Source: Pseudomonas sp. MM211 (GTDB lineage Bacteria > Pseudomonadota > Gammaproteobacteria > Pseudomonadales > Pseudomonadaceae). From it: a stretch of 64,000 bases of DNA. Numbering within the stretch: position 1 is the first letter of the stretch; each line of letters opens with the position of its first letter. This document shows, in pieces, positions 38,405 through 49,693 of this stretch. The stretch lies in contig NZ_CP081942.1 in the NCBI RefSeq assembly GCF_020386635.1, positions 4,340,001-4,404,000 of the forward strand, in the 5' to 3' direction. The position numbers and the translations under genes were made by a program. Under the pieces are notes generated by a model, which saw only the letters and a program-made list of their open reading frames with translations, had not been told where the DNA came from and searched no databases.

Positions 38405-39649
38405 TCATTCGTAACGCAGCGCCTCGGCCGGCTGTGTACGCGACGCACGCCAGGAGGGATAGAGCGTGGCGAGGAAGCTGAGGATCAGCGCCGCGCTGCA
38501 GATCAGCACCACGTCCCCGACCTGCAACTCGGACGGCAAGTTGCTGATGAAGTACACGTCGGAGCTGAACACATGCTGACCACTGACCCGCTCGAGCCAA
38601 CCGACCAGTTCACTGACATTGAGGGCAGCCAGCACACCGAGTACACCGCCGATCAAGGTGCCAACCACGCCGATTACCGTCCCCTGCACCATGAATACGC
38701 CCATTATCTGCAGCGGCGTGGCGCCCAGCGTGCGCAGGATGGCGATATCGGCGCCCTTGTCGGCAACCACCATGATCAACGTGGCGATGATGTTGAAGGC
38801 GGCCACCGCGACGATCAGCAGCAGCAGCAGACCGATCATGGTCTTCTCCATCTTCATGGCGCTGAACAGGCTGCCCTGAGTCTGCGTCCAGTCGCTGGCG
38901 TGGTAGCCCTCGCCCAGCTGCGTGGCAATGGCGCTGGCAACTTGCGGCGACTGATAGAGATCTTTCAACTTGAGACGGATGCTCTGCACCGAACCCGGTT
39001 CCAGACGCTGGATCTGCGCGGCATCGGCGACATTGATCAGGGCCAGGGAGCTGTCCAGATCGGCGCCCACCTTAAACACCCCGACCACGTTCAAGCGCTG
39101 CATGCGTGGCGTGATACCACCGGGCACCGAGCTGATTTCCGGCACGATCAACGCCAGTCGATCACCGACCTGCAGCTGGAAGCGGCGTGCGGTGATCTCC
39201 CCGATAATCACCCCGTACTCGCCTTCGCGCAGATCGCTCAGGCGACCCTGCACCATGTGATCGCCAATGATCGAGACCTTCGGCTCCAGCTCGGGGTCGA
39301 TACCGTGCAGTTGAATCGGCTGCATCACGCCGCGGTAGGACAGCATGCCTTCCAACTCGGCGAACGGCACCGCCGCCTCCACCTGCGGATTTTCCAGGGC
39401 GACCTTGGCCGGCGCCTGCCAGTCGGCCAGCGCAGGCGCACCGGCGATGGTCGCGTGGGGCACCATGCCGAGAATGCGTGAGCTCATTTCACGGTGAAAG
39501 CCATTCATCACCGACAGCACCACAATCATCGCCAGCACGCCCAGGGACAGGCCGATCATCGAAGTCAGGGAAATGAACGAGATGAAATGGTTGCGGCGCT
39601 TGGCACGGGTGTAACGCAGGCCGATGAAGACACTCAGCGGGCGAAACAT
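38405..39649 (-). CDS. lolE: Lipoprotein-releasing system transmembrane protein LolE-like
   Basis: A 414-residue permease with four membrane helices (one near residue 30, three in the last 150 residues) and a large periplasmic MacB-like domain. It is a close paralogue of the gene on the other side of lolD (both begin MFRPLSVF and end [11 protein letters not shown]), so LolC and LolE come from a duplication. LolCDE extracts lipoproteins from the inner membrane for LolA. Naming C or E follows gene order. Confidence 0.93.
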   Translation of the reverse strand: MFRPLSVFIGLRYTRAKRRNHFISFISLTSMIGLSLGVLAMIVVLSVMNGFHREMSSRILGMVPHATIAGAPALADWQAPAKVALENPQVEAAVPFAELEGMLSYRGVMQPIQLHGIDPELEPKVSIIGDHMVQGRLSDLREGEYGVIIGEITARRFQLQVGDRLALIVPEISSVPGGITPRMQRLNVVGVFKVGADLDSSLALINVADAAQIQRLEPGSVQSIRLKLKDLYQSPQVASAIATQLGEGYHASDWTQTQGSLFSAMKMEKTMIGLLLLLIVAVAAFNIIATLIMVVADKGADIAILRTLGATPLQIMGVFMVQGTVIGVVGTLIGGVLGVLAALNVSELVGWLERVSGQHVFSSDVYFISNLPSELQVGDVVLICSAALILSFLATLYPSWRASRTQPAEALRYE

Positions 39650-40353
39650 CAGGCGTGCACCAGCTTGCCGTCTTCCAGGCTCAGCACCCGATCCATCTGC
39701 CGCGCCAGTTGCAGGTCGTGAGTCACCACCAGGAAAGCGGTCTGCGACTGACTGCTAAGCTCGCGCATCAGATCCTGAATGCCTTGGGCAGTATGGTTAT
39801 CGAGGTTGCCGGTGGGCTCGTCGAGCAGCACCAGGCCGGGACGATTGACCAGCGCCCGGGCAATCGCCACGCGCTGACGCTCACCACCGGAAAGCTCGGC
39901 AGGCTTGTGGCTCAGGCGATGGCCCAGGCCGACGCGCTCGAGCAACTCGGTGGCCCGCTGACGCGACTCGCTGATCGAGGTCTTGCCGATCAACAGCGGC
40001 ATGCACACGTTCTCCAGCGCGGTGAACTCGGCAAGCAGGTGATGGAACTGGTAGACGAAACCCAGGGCGCGGTTGCGCAGCAAGCCACGCTGTTTCTCGT
40101 TGAGCGCCGAAAGCTCTTCACCGGCCAGCCAGACACTGCCGCTGCTCGGCGTATCCAGGCCGCCGAGCATGTTCAGCAGGGTGCTCTTGCCGGAGCCCGA
40201 ACTACCAACGATGGCCACCCGCTCCCCGGGCAGCAGCTCCAGTTGCAAGTCGTCGAGTACCACCACCGACTGCGGGCCTTCTTCGTAGCGCTTGCCGAGG
40301 TTGCGGCAGCTGAGCACGGCACTTGCCTGCGCCTGCACGACCGGATCACTCAT
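39649..40353 (-). CDS. lolD: Lipoprotein-releasing system ATP-binding protein LolD
   Basis: A 234-residue ABC ATPase with Walker [10 protein letters not shown], signature LSGGERQR and Walker [10 protein letters not shown]. It powers LolCE. It overlaps lolC by 8 bases and lolE by one, so the three genes are translationally coupled. Confidence 0.97.
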   Translation of the reverse strand: MSDPVVQAQASAVLSCRNLGKRYEEGPQSVVVLDDLQLELLPGERVAIVGSSGSGKSTLLNMLGGLDTPSSGSVWLAGEELSALNEKQRGLLRNRALGFVYQFHHLLAEFTALENVCMPLLIGKTSISESRQRATELLERVGLGHRLSHKPAELSGGERQRVAIARALVNRPGLVLLDEPTGNLDNHTAQGIQDLMRELSSQSQTAFLVVTHDLQLARQMDRVLSLEDGKLVHA

Positions 40354-41596
40354 AACGTAATGCCTCCGCGGGCTGGGTGCGCGCCGCGCGCCAGGCCGGA
40401 TAAAGAGTAGCGAGGAAACTCAACACCAATGCCGCACCACAGACCTGCACCACGTCGGCGAGCATCAGCTGCGACGGCAGGTAGTCGATGAAGTACACAT
40501 CGGCATTGAGAAACTTGAAGCCGAGCAGGCGCTCGACGCCGGCGATGATCGAACTGATGTTGAGCGCGGCGAGGATGCCCAGCACTGCGCCGATCAAGGT
40601 ACCGATCACGCCGATCACCGTGCCCTGCACCATGAACGTTGCCATGATCTGCATGGGCGTGGCGCCAAGGGTACGCAGGATGGCGATATCGCCTTTCTTG
40701 TCGGTCACCACCATCACCAGGGTGGAGATGATGTTGAAGGCCGCCACCGCGACGATCAGCAGCAACAACAGACCGATCATGGCTTTTTCCATGCGAATGG
40801 CCTGATACAGATTGCCGTGGGTGCGCGTCCAGTCGCGGGCCAGGTAATCCTGTTCGCCGAAGCTCTGCGCCAGTTGCCAGGCAGTACGCGGCGCCTGGAA
40901 CAGGTCATCGAACTTAAGGCGGATGCCCTGCACCTGATCGGCCTGATGACGCTTCAGACGGGCCAGATCCTGGATATGGGTCATGGCCACGAAACCGTCG
41001 ATTTCACCCGCACCGACATGGAAGATGCCGACCACGGTAAAGCGCTTGAGGCGCGGGAACATGCCGCCAGGGGTGACCGTGACTTCCGGCGCCACGAAGG
41101 TCACCTTGTCGCCCAGCCCGACACCGAGTTTCTCGGCAGCCTTGTCGCCGATGACGATGCCGAAGGTGCCAGGCTGCAGGTCTTCCAGCCGACCCTCGCG
41201 GAAGAAGTCGCCGATAATCGACACCTTGGGCTCCTCGACGGGATCCACGGCGTTGATCAGCACCTTCTGTACCTTGCCATCGTTGGTCAGCAGGCCTTGC
41301 ATCTGGCTGAACGGCGCCACGGCAAGAACCTGAGGGTTCTGCAACGCCCGGTCGGCGAGGCGGCGCCAGTCACTGATCGGCTGGGAGCTCTCGACCGTGG
41401 CGTGGGGCACCATGCCCAAGACGCGGGTGCGCATTTCATGGTCGAAGCCGTTCATTACCGACAGCACCAGAATCATCACCAGCACACCGAGTGCCAGCCC
41501 GATCATCGAGGTCAGGGAAATGAACGAAACAAAGTGGTTGCGACGCTTGGCCCGCGTGTAGCGCGTACCGAGAAAAACGGACAGGGGTCTGAACAT
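40346..41596 (-). CDS. lolC: Lipoprotein-releasing system transmembrane protein LolC-like
   Basis: A 416-residue permease with the same architecture as LolE. The ATG at 41596 is used because the family begins [22 protein letters not shown]; the 52 codons of open frame upstream have no family similarity. It is the first gene of the lolCDE operon and is divergent from the PilZ gene. Confidence 0.93.
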   Translation of the reverse strand: MFRPLSVFLGTRYTRAKRRNHFVSFISLTSMIGLALGVLVMILVLSVMNGFDHEMRTRVLGMVPHATVESSQPISDWRRLADRALQNPQVLAVAPFSQMQGLLTNDGKVQKVLINAVDPVEEPKVSIIGDFFREGRLEDLQPGTFGIVIGDKAAEKLGVGLGDKVTFVAPEVTVTPGGMFPRLKRFTVVGIFHVGAGEIDGFVAMTHIQDLARLKRHQADQVQGIRLKFDDLFQAPRTAWQLAQSFGEQDYLARDWTRTHGNLYQAIRMEKAMIGLLLLLIVAVAAFNIISTLVMVVTDKKGDIAILRTLGATPMQIMATFMVQGTVIGVIGTLIGAVLGILAALNISSIIAGVERLLGFKFLNADVYFIDYLPSQLMLADVVQVCGAALVLSFLATLYPAWRAARTQPAEALRYE

Positions 41597-41691
41597 GTGG
41601 GGCGCTTGTTCGAGGGAAAGAGAAACGTCCTTGTGGCGGGGCCTGGCGAGCGGCCTTACACTCTGACCACCACCGCTGCCATGGGTTCGCC

Positions 41692-42264
41692 ATGTCGACT
41701 CAAGACGAAAATGATCGCCGCGAATACTACCGTATCGAGGACACGATCGCACTGGATTTCACCTCACTGGCTGGTGCCGAAGCCCTGGCCAGTGACGAGC
41801 TTCATGACGCATCTCCGCTGTTCAACCTGCTCAGCGAACTGCATCTGATGGACTTCGAGTCCCAGCACCTGCTGCGCAATATCAGCGAGCGCGACCGCAC
41901 CCTGGCCAATTACCTCAAGGTGGTCAACAAACGCATCGACCTGCTCGGCCAGGCCATGGCTCAGAGCCTGCTGCGCGACATCGGCCCACCGAAACGCGTC
42001 ACCCTGTCGGAGGGTGGCATCAGTTTCTTCAATGCCCAGCCCCTGCCGGTCGACACTCACCTGGCGCTGAAGATGGTGCTGATGCCCCAGGCACTGGGCC
42101 TGCTGCTGCGCGCCAAGATACTGCATTGCCAGGAACACGAAGGGCAGTTCGAGATCGGCGCCGAATTCGAAGCGCTGACTGACGCACAGCGCCAGTTGCT
42201 CGCCCGGCATATCCTGCAACGCCAGGCGCAGGAGCGCCGTCAGGCTCGCGAGGATTCCGTATGA
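41692..42264 (+). CDS. PilZ-domain protein (cyclic-di-GMP receptor candidate)
   Basis: A 190-residue protein. The N-terminus carries RREYYRIED, a fair match to the RxxxR PilZ motif, and the later LSEGGISF resembles the second (D/N)xSxxG motif. Helical residues 45-85 lie between them, so the two motifs are further apart than in a minimal PilZ domain. Binding of c-di-GMP is likely but unproven. The next gene overlaps by 4 bases. Confidence 0.8.
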   Translation: MSTQDENDRREYYRIEDTIALDFTSLAGAEALASDELHDASPLFNLLSELHLMDFESQHLLRNISERDRTLANYLKVVNKRIDLLGQAMAQSLLRDIGPPKRVTLSEGGISFFNAQPLPVDTHLALKMVLMPQALGLLLRAKILHCQEHEGQFEIGAEFEALTDAQRQLLARHILQRQAQERRQAREDSV

Positions 42265-42557
42265 CTGCACGTCGATTTATTTTGTCACTGGCTTTGTTGC
42301 TGCCGCTGACAACCCATGCCGACACCCTGACAATCCCCATCGGCCAACAAGGCGCTGACCTCACCGATCTGCCACAGCTCGGCCAGTCCAAGCGCTCGGT
42401 GCTGGAACGTTTCGGCCTGGCTGACGAAGAACACCCCGCCGTCGGCAAGCCGCCGATCACCCGCTGGGACTACCGCGAATTCAGCGTTTACTTCGAATAC
42501 GACCACGTGATCAACAGCGTGCGCCATCAACAACCGCGCACCACACGAACCGAGTAA
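42261..42557 (+). CDS. Small exported protein of unknown function
   Basis: A 98-residue protein with a clear Sec signal peptide (MTARRFILSLALLLPLTTHA, cleavage after about residue 20). The mature part has about 78 residues and ends in a Gly-Lys-Pro-Pro-Ile-Thr-Arg-Trp-Asp segment that is probably structured, with no cysteines. It overlaps the PilZ gene by 4 bases and precedes the phosphodiesterase by 9, so all three are likely one transcript. I do not recognise a characterised family. Confidence 0.7.
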   Translation: MTARRFILSLALLLPLTTHADTLTIPIGQQGADLTDLPQLGQSKRSVLERFGLADEEHPAVGKPPITRWDYREFSVYFEYDHVINSVRHQQPRTTRTE

Positions 42558-42566
42558 GGAGCAACC

Positions 42567-43286
42567 GTGACCCTGATCTACGGCCACCGCGGCGCCAAGG
42601 GCGAAGCCCCGGAAAATACCCTGACCAGTTTCCAGCAGTGCCTCGAGCACGGCGTACGCCACTGCGAGCTGGATCTGCACCTGTCCCGTGACGGCGAGCT
42701 GATGGTCATCCACGACCCGACGCTCAAGCGCACCACCGGCCAGCGCGGTAAGGTGGTCGAGCATGACGCCGCCGACCTGGTTCACTACGACGCCCGTCGC
42801 GGCGGCCCGGGCTGGCGCCACCCCTGCCCCATTCCGCGCCTGAGCGAACTGTTCGAGCAGTGCGATTTCGAGCACTGGCAACTGGAGGTCAAGAGCGCCT
42901 CCAAGGTACGCGCTGCGCGCACGGTGGAGGCCATCGCCCTGCTCAGCCGGCGTTTTGGCCTGGACGACAAGATCACCATCACGTCCAGCTCCCGCGAGGT
43001 ACTGAGCGCCGCCCAGCGCCTGACACCCCACCTGGCCCGCGGCCTGGTCGCCGAATACGCCTGGCTGGATCCGCTCAAGGTCGCACGCAACTACGGCTGC
43101 GACCTGCTGGCCTTGAACTGGACACTGTGCACCCCGGAACGCCTGCTCAAAGCCCAGAAGGCCGGCTTGCACGTGTCGGTATGGACAGTCAACGAACCCG
43201 CCCTGATGCGCCGCCTCGCCGACTTCGGCGTGGACAGCATCATCACCGACTTCCCCGGTATCGCAGTGAGCACACTGCGCGGCTGA
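42567..43286 (+). CDS. glpQ: Cytoplasmic glycerophosphodiester phosphodiesterase (UgpQ/GlpQ type)
   Basis: A 239-residue GDPD-family TIM barrel. Catalytic and metal residues are visible as His7 (YGHRGA), Glu34 and Asp36 (ELDL) and His49 (VIHDP). There is no signal peptide, so it is the cytoplasmic type. It hydrolyses glycerophosphodiesters to glycerol-3-phosphate and an alcohol. AAGGAGCAACC precedes the start codon GTG. Confidence 0.93.
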   Translation: MTLIYGHRGAKGEAPENTLTSFQQCLEHGVRHCELDLHLSRDGELMVIHDPTLKRTTGQRGKVVEHDAADLVHYDARRGGPGWRHPCPIPRLSELFEQCDFEHWQLEVKSASKVRAARTVEAIALLSRRFGLDDKITITSSSREVLSAAQRLTPHLARGLVAEYAWLDPLKVARNYGCDLLALNWTLCTPERLLKAQKAGLHVSVWTVNEPALMRRLADFGVDSIITDFPGIAVSTLRG

Positions 43287-43486
43287 GTCTTCCACAGCTG
43301 CCGCCATGTAGGAGCCCGCTTGCCGGCGATTGGCGGCCGCACCACTGTTTTTTGCCTCGCGAGCCAGGCGCGGCCTGACGCTGTGGGAGCGGGTCGAGGG
43401 CAGCGATAATCGTGAATCAGGCAATCCCGGGTATCGCCGCGCTCAGACCAGGCTGTCCTGTATGTTTTCGACAGGTGCCACCCATA
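43287..43486. other. Intergenic region with degenerate repeats
   Basis: This spacer between the convergent glpQ and sthA holds a single REP half-site (GTAGGAGCCCGCTTGCCGGCGAT at about 43308-43330), a GTGGGAGCGGG fragment near 43383 and a degenerate copy of the GTATCGC...CTCA...CCAGGCT repeat at 43421-43460. No gene is seen. Confidence 0.55.
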
Positions 43487-43515
43487 AAAAAACCGATCCA
43501 CAAGGGATCGGCTTT
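43487..43515 (-). terminator. Intrinsic terminator of sthA
   Basis: The CCGATCC / GGATCGG stem has an ACAAG loop and, in the leftward direction, a long T-run (complement of 43486-43492). It lies about 95 bases past the sthA stop and could also halt glpQ readthrough. Confidence 0.85.
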
Positions 43516-43610
43516 CTGGCCTGCTTAGAAACTCTCGCGGTTTGGCCAGTGCCAGTCGCGGGAGTCGGCGAATGGATCCCCGACCGGCTCAGGCCACCGG
43601 CCGGAGCCGC

Positions 43611-45005
43611 TCAAAAAAGCCGGTTGAGGCCATCGAACGCTGCTACCCGATAGGCTTCGGCCATCGTCGGGTAGTTGAAGGTGGTATTGACGAAATACTT
43701 CAGCGTATTCGCCTCGCCCTTCTGGTTCATGATCGCCTGGCCGATGTGCACAATTTCAGAAGCCTGGTAGCCGAAGCAGTGCACGCCGAGCACTTCCAGG
43801 GTTTCGCGGTTGAAGAGGATCTTCAGCATGCCCACCGGCTCATGGGAAATCTGCGCGCGTGCCATGCTCTTGAAAAACGCCTTGCCGACTTCGTACGGAA
43901 CCTTGGCCTTGGTCAGCTCATGCTCGTTCTTGCCGATCGAGCTGATCTCGGGAATGGTATAGATACCGGTAGGAATGTCATCGACGATCCGCCAGCTACC
44001 GTTGTCGACGATGCTGCCAGCCGCAGAACGACCCTGGTCAGCTGCGGCACTGGCCAGGCTCGGCCAGCCAATTACGTCACCGGCCGCATAGATGCTGTCG
44101 ACTTCGGTGCGGTAGTGCTCGTCGACCTGCACCTGACCACGGCTGTTGACGCTGATGCCGATGTTTTCCAGGCCCAGCTTGTCGGTGTTACCGGTACGCC
44201 CGTTACACCACAGCAGTGCATCGGCCTTGATCTTCTTGCCGGATTTGAGGTGCAGGATCACCCCGTTATCCAGCCCTTCGATGCGCTCGTACTCTTCGTT
44301 GTGACGAATCAGCACGTTGTTGGTACGCAGGTGATAGCTCAGCGCATCGGAGATTTCCGAGTCGAGGAAGCTGAGCAACTGGTCGCGATTGTCGATCAGG
44401 TCGACCAGTACGCCCAGGCCGCTAAAGATCGACGCGTACTCACAGCCGATCACCCCGGCTCCGTAGATGATCAGACGACGCGGCGTATGGCTGAGCGTGA
44501 GGATGGTATCGCTGTCGTAGACGCGCGGATGATTGAAGTCGATATCCGCCGGGCGATAGGGGCGTGAACCGGTGGCGATGATCACCTGTTTGGCCGACAG
44601 GGTTTCCACCACGCCGTTGGGGCACACCACTTCAATGGTCTGATCATCGGCAAAGCTGCCAGTACCGAAAAACACATCGATTCGGTTACGGGCGTAATAG
44701 CTGGTACGCGAAGTAACCTGCTTGGCGATCACACCCTCGGCGCTCTTCAATACATCAGGAAAGGAGAACCAGCGTGGCTCGCCGATCTGACGGAACATGG
44801 GGTTGGTATTGAACTGCATGATCTGCCGCACCGAGTGGCGCAGCGCTTTGGACGGGATGGTACCCAGGTGCGTGCAGTTGCCGCCGACCTCGCGGCGGTC
44901 ATCGACCACCGCCACCTTGCGTCCGGCCTTGGCCGCGTTCATCGCAGCCCCTTCTCCTGCGGGGCCGGAACCCAATACCACTACATCGTAGTTGTAGACC
45001 GCCAT
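43611..45005 (-). CDS. sthA: Soluble pyridine nucleotide transhydrogenase
   Basis: A 464-residue FAD flavoprotein of the disulfide reductase family. The N-terminal [10 protein letters not shown] binds FAD. The usual redox disulfide is replaced by a single Cys in [11 protein letters not shown], which is diagnostic for SthA. It interconverts NADH and NADPH. GGAGAGAAC precedes the ATG. It lies next to the nqr cluster, so the two systems both act on the NADH pool. Confidence 0.96.
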   Translation of the reverse strand: MAVYNYDVVVLGSGPAGEGAAMNAAKAGRKVAVVDDRREVGGNCTHLGTIPSKALRHSVRQIMQFNTNPMFRQIGEPRWFSFPDVLKSAEGVIAKQVTSRTSYYARNRIDVFFGTGSFADDQTIEVVCPNGVVETLSAKQVIIATGSRPYRPADIDFNHPRVYDSDTILTLSHTPRRLIIYGAGVIGCEYASIFSGLGVLVDLIDNRDQLLSFLDSEISDALSYHLRTNNVLIRHNEEYERIEGLDNGVILHLKSGKKIKADALLWCNGRTGNTDKLGLENIGISVNSRGQVQVDEHYRTEVDSIYAAGDVIGWPSLASAAADQGRSAAGSIVDNGSWRIVDDIPTGIYTIPEISSIGKNEHELTKAKVPYEVGKAFFKSMARAQISHEPVGMLKILFNRETLEVLGVHCFGYQASEIVHIGQAIMNQKGEANTLKYFVNTTFNYPTMAEAYRVAAFDGLNRLF

Positions 45006-45131
45006 GTTCTCTCCTCAGATCACGCCGGAACGCTTATCGGGCGTCCTCGGCAGAACCAGACCGACCGTGCGGCCTGGTACGCAACATTTCGCAACAGCGC
45101 ATAGCCTACCGGGCCAGACCGCAAATGGCGA

Positions 45132-45365
45132 TCAGCGCTTGCTCGCGTCGAAGGTCTCAACGCCCGAGGCGCCTTTACCTTCGTTATTCCGCGTCACTTC
45201 TTCACAAAGCTCACGGTCGTCGCCGCAGATCGAGCACTTCTTCTCGATCCCCAGGTTGGCGATGCCGCCGCAGGAGCCGGCGATGGGTTTGCGGCCCATC
45301 ATTACGCCCACAGCCATCAGGCCGACGACCGTCAGCATGACCAGAAAAACGATTACGAATGTCAT
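45132..45365 (-). CDS. nqrM: Na+-NQR maturation protein NqrM
   Basis: A 77-residue protein with one N-terminal membrane helix and four cysteines, Cys32 (GSCGG), Cys44, Cys47 (CSIC) and Cys54, the DUF539 pattern. NqrM is thought to deliver iron to the NqrD/NqrE membrane centre. It overlaps the apbE stop by 4 bases and is the last gene of the nqr operon. Confidence 0.94.
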   Translation of the reverse strand: MTFVIVFLVMLTVVGLMAVGVMMGRKPIAGSCGGIANLGIEKKCSICGDDRELCEEVTRNNEGKGASGVETFDASKR

Positions 45366-46396
45366 TGTTTACCTCCCGCAGCGAAAAGCTGCTCGAAAGT
45401 GGCGGTACTGCGTGTGACGAAACCGTCACCCTCACGGGTCACGAAGAACGCCGCTATACCTTCACGCTCTGCGTACTCGTAGCCCTTCTCGGGGCCGAGC
45501 ACCAGTAGCACGGTGGACAGGCCGTCAGCCATCAGCGTCGATGGCGCAGCCACGGTGACCGCCGCCAGGGTGTGCTGAATCGGCGCGGCGGTCTGCGGAT
45601 CAAGGGTGTGGGAGTAACGTACGCCCTGCTCCTCGAAATAATTGCGGTAATCACCTGAAGTGGAAATGCCATAGCCGTCCAGTTCGATGACGCGCTGGAT
45701 GGCCCGTTGATCATCGCGGGGCGCCTCCAGAGCGATGCGCCAAGGCTGACCATCGGGCTTGCGCCCTACCGCTTTGAGCTCGCCGGTGGCTTCCACCAGG
45801 TAACTGCGCACGCCTAATTCGACAAGACGCTCGATGATTCGATCAACCGTATATCCGGCAGCGATGCTGTTGAAGTCGATCTGCAGTTCGAGATCCTTGC
45901 ACAGGCGATCACCCTCGATATGCAGGTGCTCCTGGCCGATACGTCCGCGCACCTCTTTCAAGGCCTCGGCATCCGGAACCTGGCGTTCGCCGTTACCGCG
46001 CGGGCCGAAGCCCCACAGATCGAGCAACGGCTCCAGGGTCAGATCGAAGGCTCCGCCACTGTCGCGGTGCAACGCGTCACCGGTCTGTACCAGCTTCAAC
46101 ACGCCTTCCGGCATGGGCATACAGGTACCTGCCGGCGCGCGGTTGAACTGCTCGATCAGCGAATCGTCACGGTAAGTGGACATCTGCTCGTCGACCTCGG
46201 CGAAGATCGCCTCGGCCTCGGCTTTGAGCGTAGCCTTGTCAGGAGCGGACGCAGTGCTTACGTACTTGACCGAATAAGTGCTGCCCTGAGCAGGGCCGCC
46301 GAACTCTTCGACACTCTCGGAAAAACCGCAGCCCGCCAATGCCACAGCCAGGGCTGTAACAAGGGCGGGCTGCAGTATTGCAACCCGTGGAATCAT
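45362..46396 (-). CDS. apbE: FAD:protein FMN transferase ApbE (lipoprotein)
   Basis: A 344-residue flavin transferase. A lipobox LAGC places the lipid anchor on Cys23, so the enzyme faces the periplasm. The SHTLDPQT motif and the Mg-binding Asp in LMADGLST are present. It attaches FMN to threonines of NqrB and NqrC. The ATG at 46396 overlaps nqrF by 4 bases and gives the signal peptide; longer forms would bury it. Confidence 0.94.
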   Translation of the reverse strand: MIPRVAILQPALVTALAVALAGCGFSESVEEFGGPAQGSTYSVKYVSTASAPDKATLKAEAEAIFAEVDEQMSTYRDDSLIEQFNRAPAGTCMPMPEGVLKLVQTGDALHRDSGGAFDLTLEPLLDLWGFGPRGNGERQVPDAEALKEVRGRIGQEHLHIEGDRLCKDLELQIDFNSIAAGYTVDRIIERLVELGVRSYLVEATGELKAVGRKPDGQPWRIALEAPRDDQRAIQRVIELDGYGISTSGDYRNYFEEQGVRYSHTLDPQTAAPIQHTLAAVTVAAPSTLMADGLSTVLLVLGPEKGYEYAEREGIAAFFVTREGDGFVTRSTATFEQLFAAGGKQ

Positions 46397-47616
46397 CCGC
46401 CGAAATCGTCGAGCAGGATGTTGTCCTGTTCGACACCCAAGTCGGTAAGCATCTTGATCACGGCGGCGTTCATCATGGGCGGACCGCACATGTAGAACTC
46501 GCAGTCCTCAGGTGCTGGGTGATCATTCAGGTAGTTCTCATACAGCACGTTGTGGATGAAGCCCTTGAGGCCTGTCCAGTTGTCTTCCGGCTGTGGATCG
46601 GACAACGCCAGGTGCCATTCGAAGTTCGGATTCTCCGCCTGCAGTTGATCATACTCCTCGGTATAGAAGGCCTCGCGCATGGAGCGCGCGCCATACCAGA
46701 AGCTGATTTTGCGGGTGGAATTCAAACGCTTGAGCTGATCGAAGATATGCGAGCGCATCGGCGCCATACCGGCACCACCGCCGATAAAGACCATCTCGGC
46801 ATCGGTTTCCTTGGCGAAGAACTCGCCGAACGGGCCGTACACCGTGACCTTGTCACCAGGCTTGAGGCTGAACACCCAGGAAGACATCTGACCGGGCGGC
46901 AGGTGATCCTTGCCAGGTGGCGGCGAAGCGATACGGATATTGAACTTCACCAGGCCGACTTCTTCGGGGTAGTTGGCCATGGAGTAGGCACGGATCACGG
47001 TCTCGTCGACCTTGGACACGTACTTCCACTGGTTGAATTTGTCCCAGTCGCCGCGGTACTCCTCCTGAATGTCGAAGTCCTTGTACTGCACGGTGTGCGG
47101 TGGGCACTCCAACTGCACGTAACCACCGGCGCGGAAGTCGACGCTCTCGCCTTCCGGCAGCTTGAGGGTCAGTTCCTTGATGAAGGTGGCGACGTTGGGG
47201 TTGGACTCCACCGTGCACTCCCACTTCTTCACGCCGAAGACTTCTTCCGGCACTTCGATCTTCATGTCCTGCTTGACCGGGGTCTGGCAGGACAGGCGCC
47301 AGCCGTCACGGGCCTCACGCTTGTTGAAGTGCGACTCCTCGGTGGACAGCATCTCGCCACCACCGCTTTCCACGATGCATTTGCACTGCGCACAGGTACC
47401 GCCGCCGCCACAGGCGGACGACAGGAAAATCTCGTTCTCGGCCAGGGTTTGCAGCAACTTGCCGCCAGCCGGAACGGTGATGGTGCGTTCACCATTGATC
47501 TCGATGCTCACGTCGCCGGCCGAAACCAGACGAGCACGCGCCATGAGAATCACCGCCACGAGGAGGATGATCACCACGGTGAACATGGAGACTGCTACTA
47601 GAATCTCGAAAGCCAT
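46393..47616 (-). CDS. nqrF: Na+-NQR subunit F, NADH-oxidising flavoprotein
   Basis: A 407-residue subunit with an N-terminal membrane helix, a 2Fe-2S ferredoxin domain with Cys69, Cys75, Cys78 and Cys110, then FAD- and NADH-binding domains ([11 protein letters not shown] and [12 protein letters not shown]). It takes hydride from NADH at the cytoplasmic face. The ATG at 47616 follows AAGGGG at 7 bases; a TTG two codons earlier is rejected. Confidence 0.97.
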   Translation of the reverse strand: MAFEILVAVSMFTVVIILLVAVILMARARLVSAGDVSIEINGERTITVPAGGKLLQTLAENEIFLSSACGGGGTCAQCKCIVESGGGEMLSTEESHFNKREARDGWRLSCQTPVKQDMKIEVPEEVFGVKKWECTVESNPNVATFIKELTLKLPEGESVDFRAGGYVQLECPPHTVQYKDFDIQEEYRGDWDKFNQWKYVSKVDETVIRAYSMANYPEEVGLVKFNIRIASPPPGKDHLPPGQMSSWVFSLKPGDKVTVYGPFGEFFAKETDAEMVFIGGGAGMAPMRSHIFDQLKRLNSTRKISFWYGARSMREAFYTEEYDQLQAENPNFEWHLALSDPQPEDNWTGLKGFIHNVLYENYLNDHPAPEDCEFYMCGPPMMNAAVIKMLTDLGVEQDNILLDDFGG

Positions 47617-47626
47617 TGGCAACCCC

Positions 47627-48235
47627 TTACAGCTGTACGCCGGAGAACGACATGAAGCCCAGCGACATCAGGCCAACGGTGATGAACGTCAGACCCAGCC
47701 CACGCAGACCGGCGGGTGGATCGCTGTATTTGAGCTTCTCGCGGATCGCCGCCAGCAGCACGATAGCCAGTGCCCAGGAGACACCGGCACCGGCGCCGTA
47801 GACCACACTTTCGGTGAAGTCGTAGTCACGCTCGACCATGAACAGCGTGCCGCCGAAGATGGCGCAGTGCACGGTGATCAGCGGCAGGAAGATGCCCAGC
47901 GCGTTGTAGAGCGCAGGCAGATACTTGTCGAGCACCATTTCCATGATCTGCACCACGGCAGCGATCAAGCCGATGTAGCAGATCAGACCGAGGAAGCTCA
48001 GATCGACTTCCGGCAGACCGGCCCAGCTCAGCGCGCCTTCTTTAAGCAGGTACACATAGAGCAGGTTGTTCAGCGGCACAGTGATGATCATCACCACAAT
48101 GACCGTCAGGCCCAGCATCAACGAGGTTTCGACCTTCTTGGAAATCGCCAGGAAGGTACACATGCCCAGGAAGAACGCCAGGGCCATGTTCTCGATGAAC
48201 ACCGCCCGGACGAACAGGCTGATGTAATGTTCCAT
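47627..48235 (-). CDS. nqrE: Na+-NQR subunit E
   Basis: A 202-residue membrane subunit with six helices. One conserved cysteine lies in LGMCTFLA and one in TVHCAIFGG; with NqrD these bind the intramembrane iron centre. It starts directly after the nqrD stop. Confidence 0.97.
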   Translation of the reverse strand: MEHYISLFVRAVFIENMALAFFLGMCTFLAISKKVETSLMLGLTVIVVMIITVPLNNLLYVYLLKEGALSWAGLPEVDLSFLGLICYIGLIAAVVQIMEMVLDKYLPALYNALGIFLPLITVHCAIFGGTLFMVERDYDFTESVVYGAGAGVSWALAIVLLAAIREKLKYSDPPAGLRGLGLTFITVGLMSLGFMSFSGVQL

Positions 48236-48904
48236 TTAGTAAGCCTCCTCGTTCTTCACCTGGGGTGCCATGCGGAACTCGACCTTCTCGACCTGCTCTT
48301 TCTTGTAGCTACGCAGTGCCCAGATGAACAGGCCGATCAGGAAGAACGCCGACGGTGGCAACAGCAGCAAGCCATTGGGCTGATACCAGCCGCCGTTGTT
48401 GACGGTATGCAGAATCTGCACGCCCATCAGCGAACCGGCGCCGAACAGCTCGCGCACGATACCCAGCGCAACCAGCATGGCGCTGTAGCCCAGCCCGTTA
48501 CCCAGGCCGTCGACGAACGAGGCCACGGGCGGGTTGGACATGGCGAACGCTTCGGCGCGGCCCATGACGATGCAGTTGGTGATGATCAGGCCGACGAACA
48601 CCGACAGCCGCTGACTCAGGCTATAGGCATAGGCTTTGAGGAACTGATCGATGACGATTACCAGCGAGGCGATGATCACCACCTGGGCGATCATGCGGAT
48701 GGAGCCCGGAATCTGGTGGCGCACCATCGAGATGAAGAAGCTGGAAAAGGCCGTGGTCACGGTCAGCGCGATGGACAGCACCAGCGCGGTGCTCAGGCTG
48801 GAAGTGACCGCCAGTGCCGAGCAGATACCGAGAATCTGCAGACCGATCGGGTTCTTGTTGAGAATCGGATCGAGCAACAGCTCTTTCATGGTGGATTTGG
48901 ACAT
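48236..48904 (-). CDS. nqrD: Na+-NQR subunit D
   Basis: A 222-residue membrane subunit homologous to NqrE in inverted topology. Conserved cysteines lie in LGICSALAV and [11 protein letters not shown]. Both line the shared iron site. It is separated from nqrC by 3 bases. Confidence 0.97.
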   Translation of the reverse strand: MSKSTMKELLLDPILNKNPIGLQILGICSALAVTSSLSTALVLSIALTVTTAFSSFFISMVRHQIPGSIRMIAQVVIIASLVIVIDQFLKAYAYSLSQRLSVFVGLIITNCIVMGRAEAFAMSNPPVASFVDGLGNGLGYSAMLVALGIVRELFGAGSLMGVQILHTVNNGGWYQPNGLLLLPPSAFFLIGLFIWALRSYKKEQVEKVEFRMAPQVKNEEAY

Positions 48905-48907
48905 GGA

Positions 48908-49693
48908 TCAAGCCTCCCCTGCGCCGAGCTTCTTGATGAACGGGCCGAAGCCGTTCTCACCAAGCCAGAAGTGAATCATGTGAGTCACGCCGTTGGCAGT
49001 CAGCGTCGCGCCAGCGATAGCGTCGACCTGATAATCGGCCTGCGGGCTGTCGGGATTGACGCTGCCCTTGATCACGCGAAGGGTCGGTTCGCCATTCTGG
49101 TAAACCTTCTTGCCGATCCACTTGGCCTGCCAATTGGGGTTGTCGATCTCGCCACCCAGCCCTGGGGTTTCGCCATGCTGGTAGAAGCCCAGGCCAGCGA
49201 CGGTCTCCAGGTCACTCTGCAGTGCCACGAAACCGTACATGGTCGACCACAGGCCGTAGCCACGCACCGGCAGCACCAGGCGATCCATCTGCCCGTTCTG
49301 CTCGATCTGATAGACCACTGCGTAGTGTTCCCGACGACGGATCGAGGCGATGTCCTGCCCTTCCGGAATCTGGCTGGACAACGATGTGTCGGCGATGGAT
49401 TTGTTCTGATCGAAGGTGTGCGGGTCGTGAGCGTCGCTGTACTCACCCGTGCGCAGATCGACCAGACGTGGCGTCACGCGCGAGGAAAACATCTCGCGTA
49501 CTTCATCGCTGGACATGCCCGGCTGCCACAATTCGGCGATCACCAGCACCGCGCGCTGGCGGTCGACCAGGGCATTTTCCTGCTGGGTGGGACGCAGGAT
49601 CAGCGCCGCGGCCGATACCGCGATCGAGCACACCAGGCACATCACCAGAGTGACGACCAGGGTGCGTGTCGGCGTTTCTTTAATCTTAGACAT
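48908..49693 (-). CDS. nqrC: Na+-NQR subunit C, FMN-carrying
   Basis: A 261-residue subunit with an N-terminal helix and a periplasmic domain. The flavin attachment motif reads DAIAGATLT, with Thr as the expected FMN site; an Ala replaces the more usual Ser before Gly. It passes electrons from the NqrDE iron to NqrB. It overlaps the nqrB stop by 8 bases. Confidence 0.96.
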   Translation of the reverse strand: MSKIKETPTRTLVVTLVMCLVCSIAVSAAALILRPTQQENALVDRQRAVLVIAELWQPGMSSDEVREMFSSRVTPRLVDLRTGEYSDAHDPHTFDQNKSIADTSLSSQIPEGQDIASIRRREHYAVVYQIEQNGQMDRLVLPVRGYGLWSTMYGFVALQSDLETVAGLGFYQHGETPGLGGEIDNPNWQAKWIGKKVYQNGEPTLRVIKGSVNPDSPQADYQVDAIAGATLTANGVTHMIHFWLGENGFGPFIKKLGAGEA

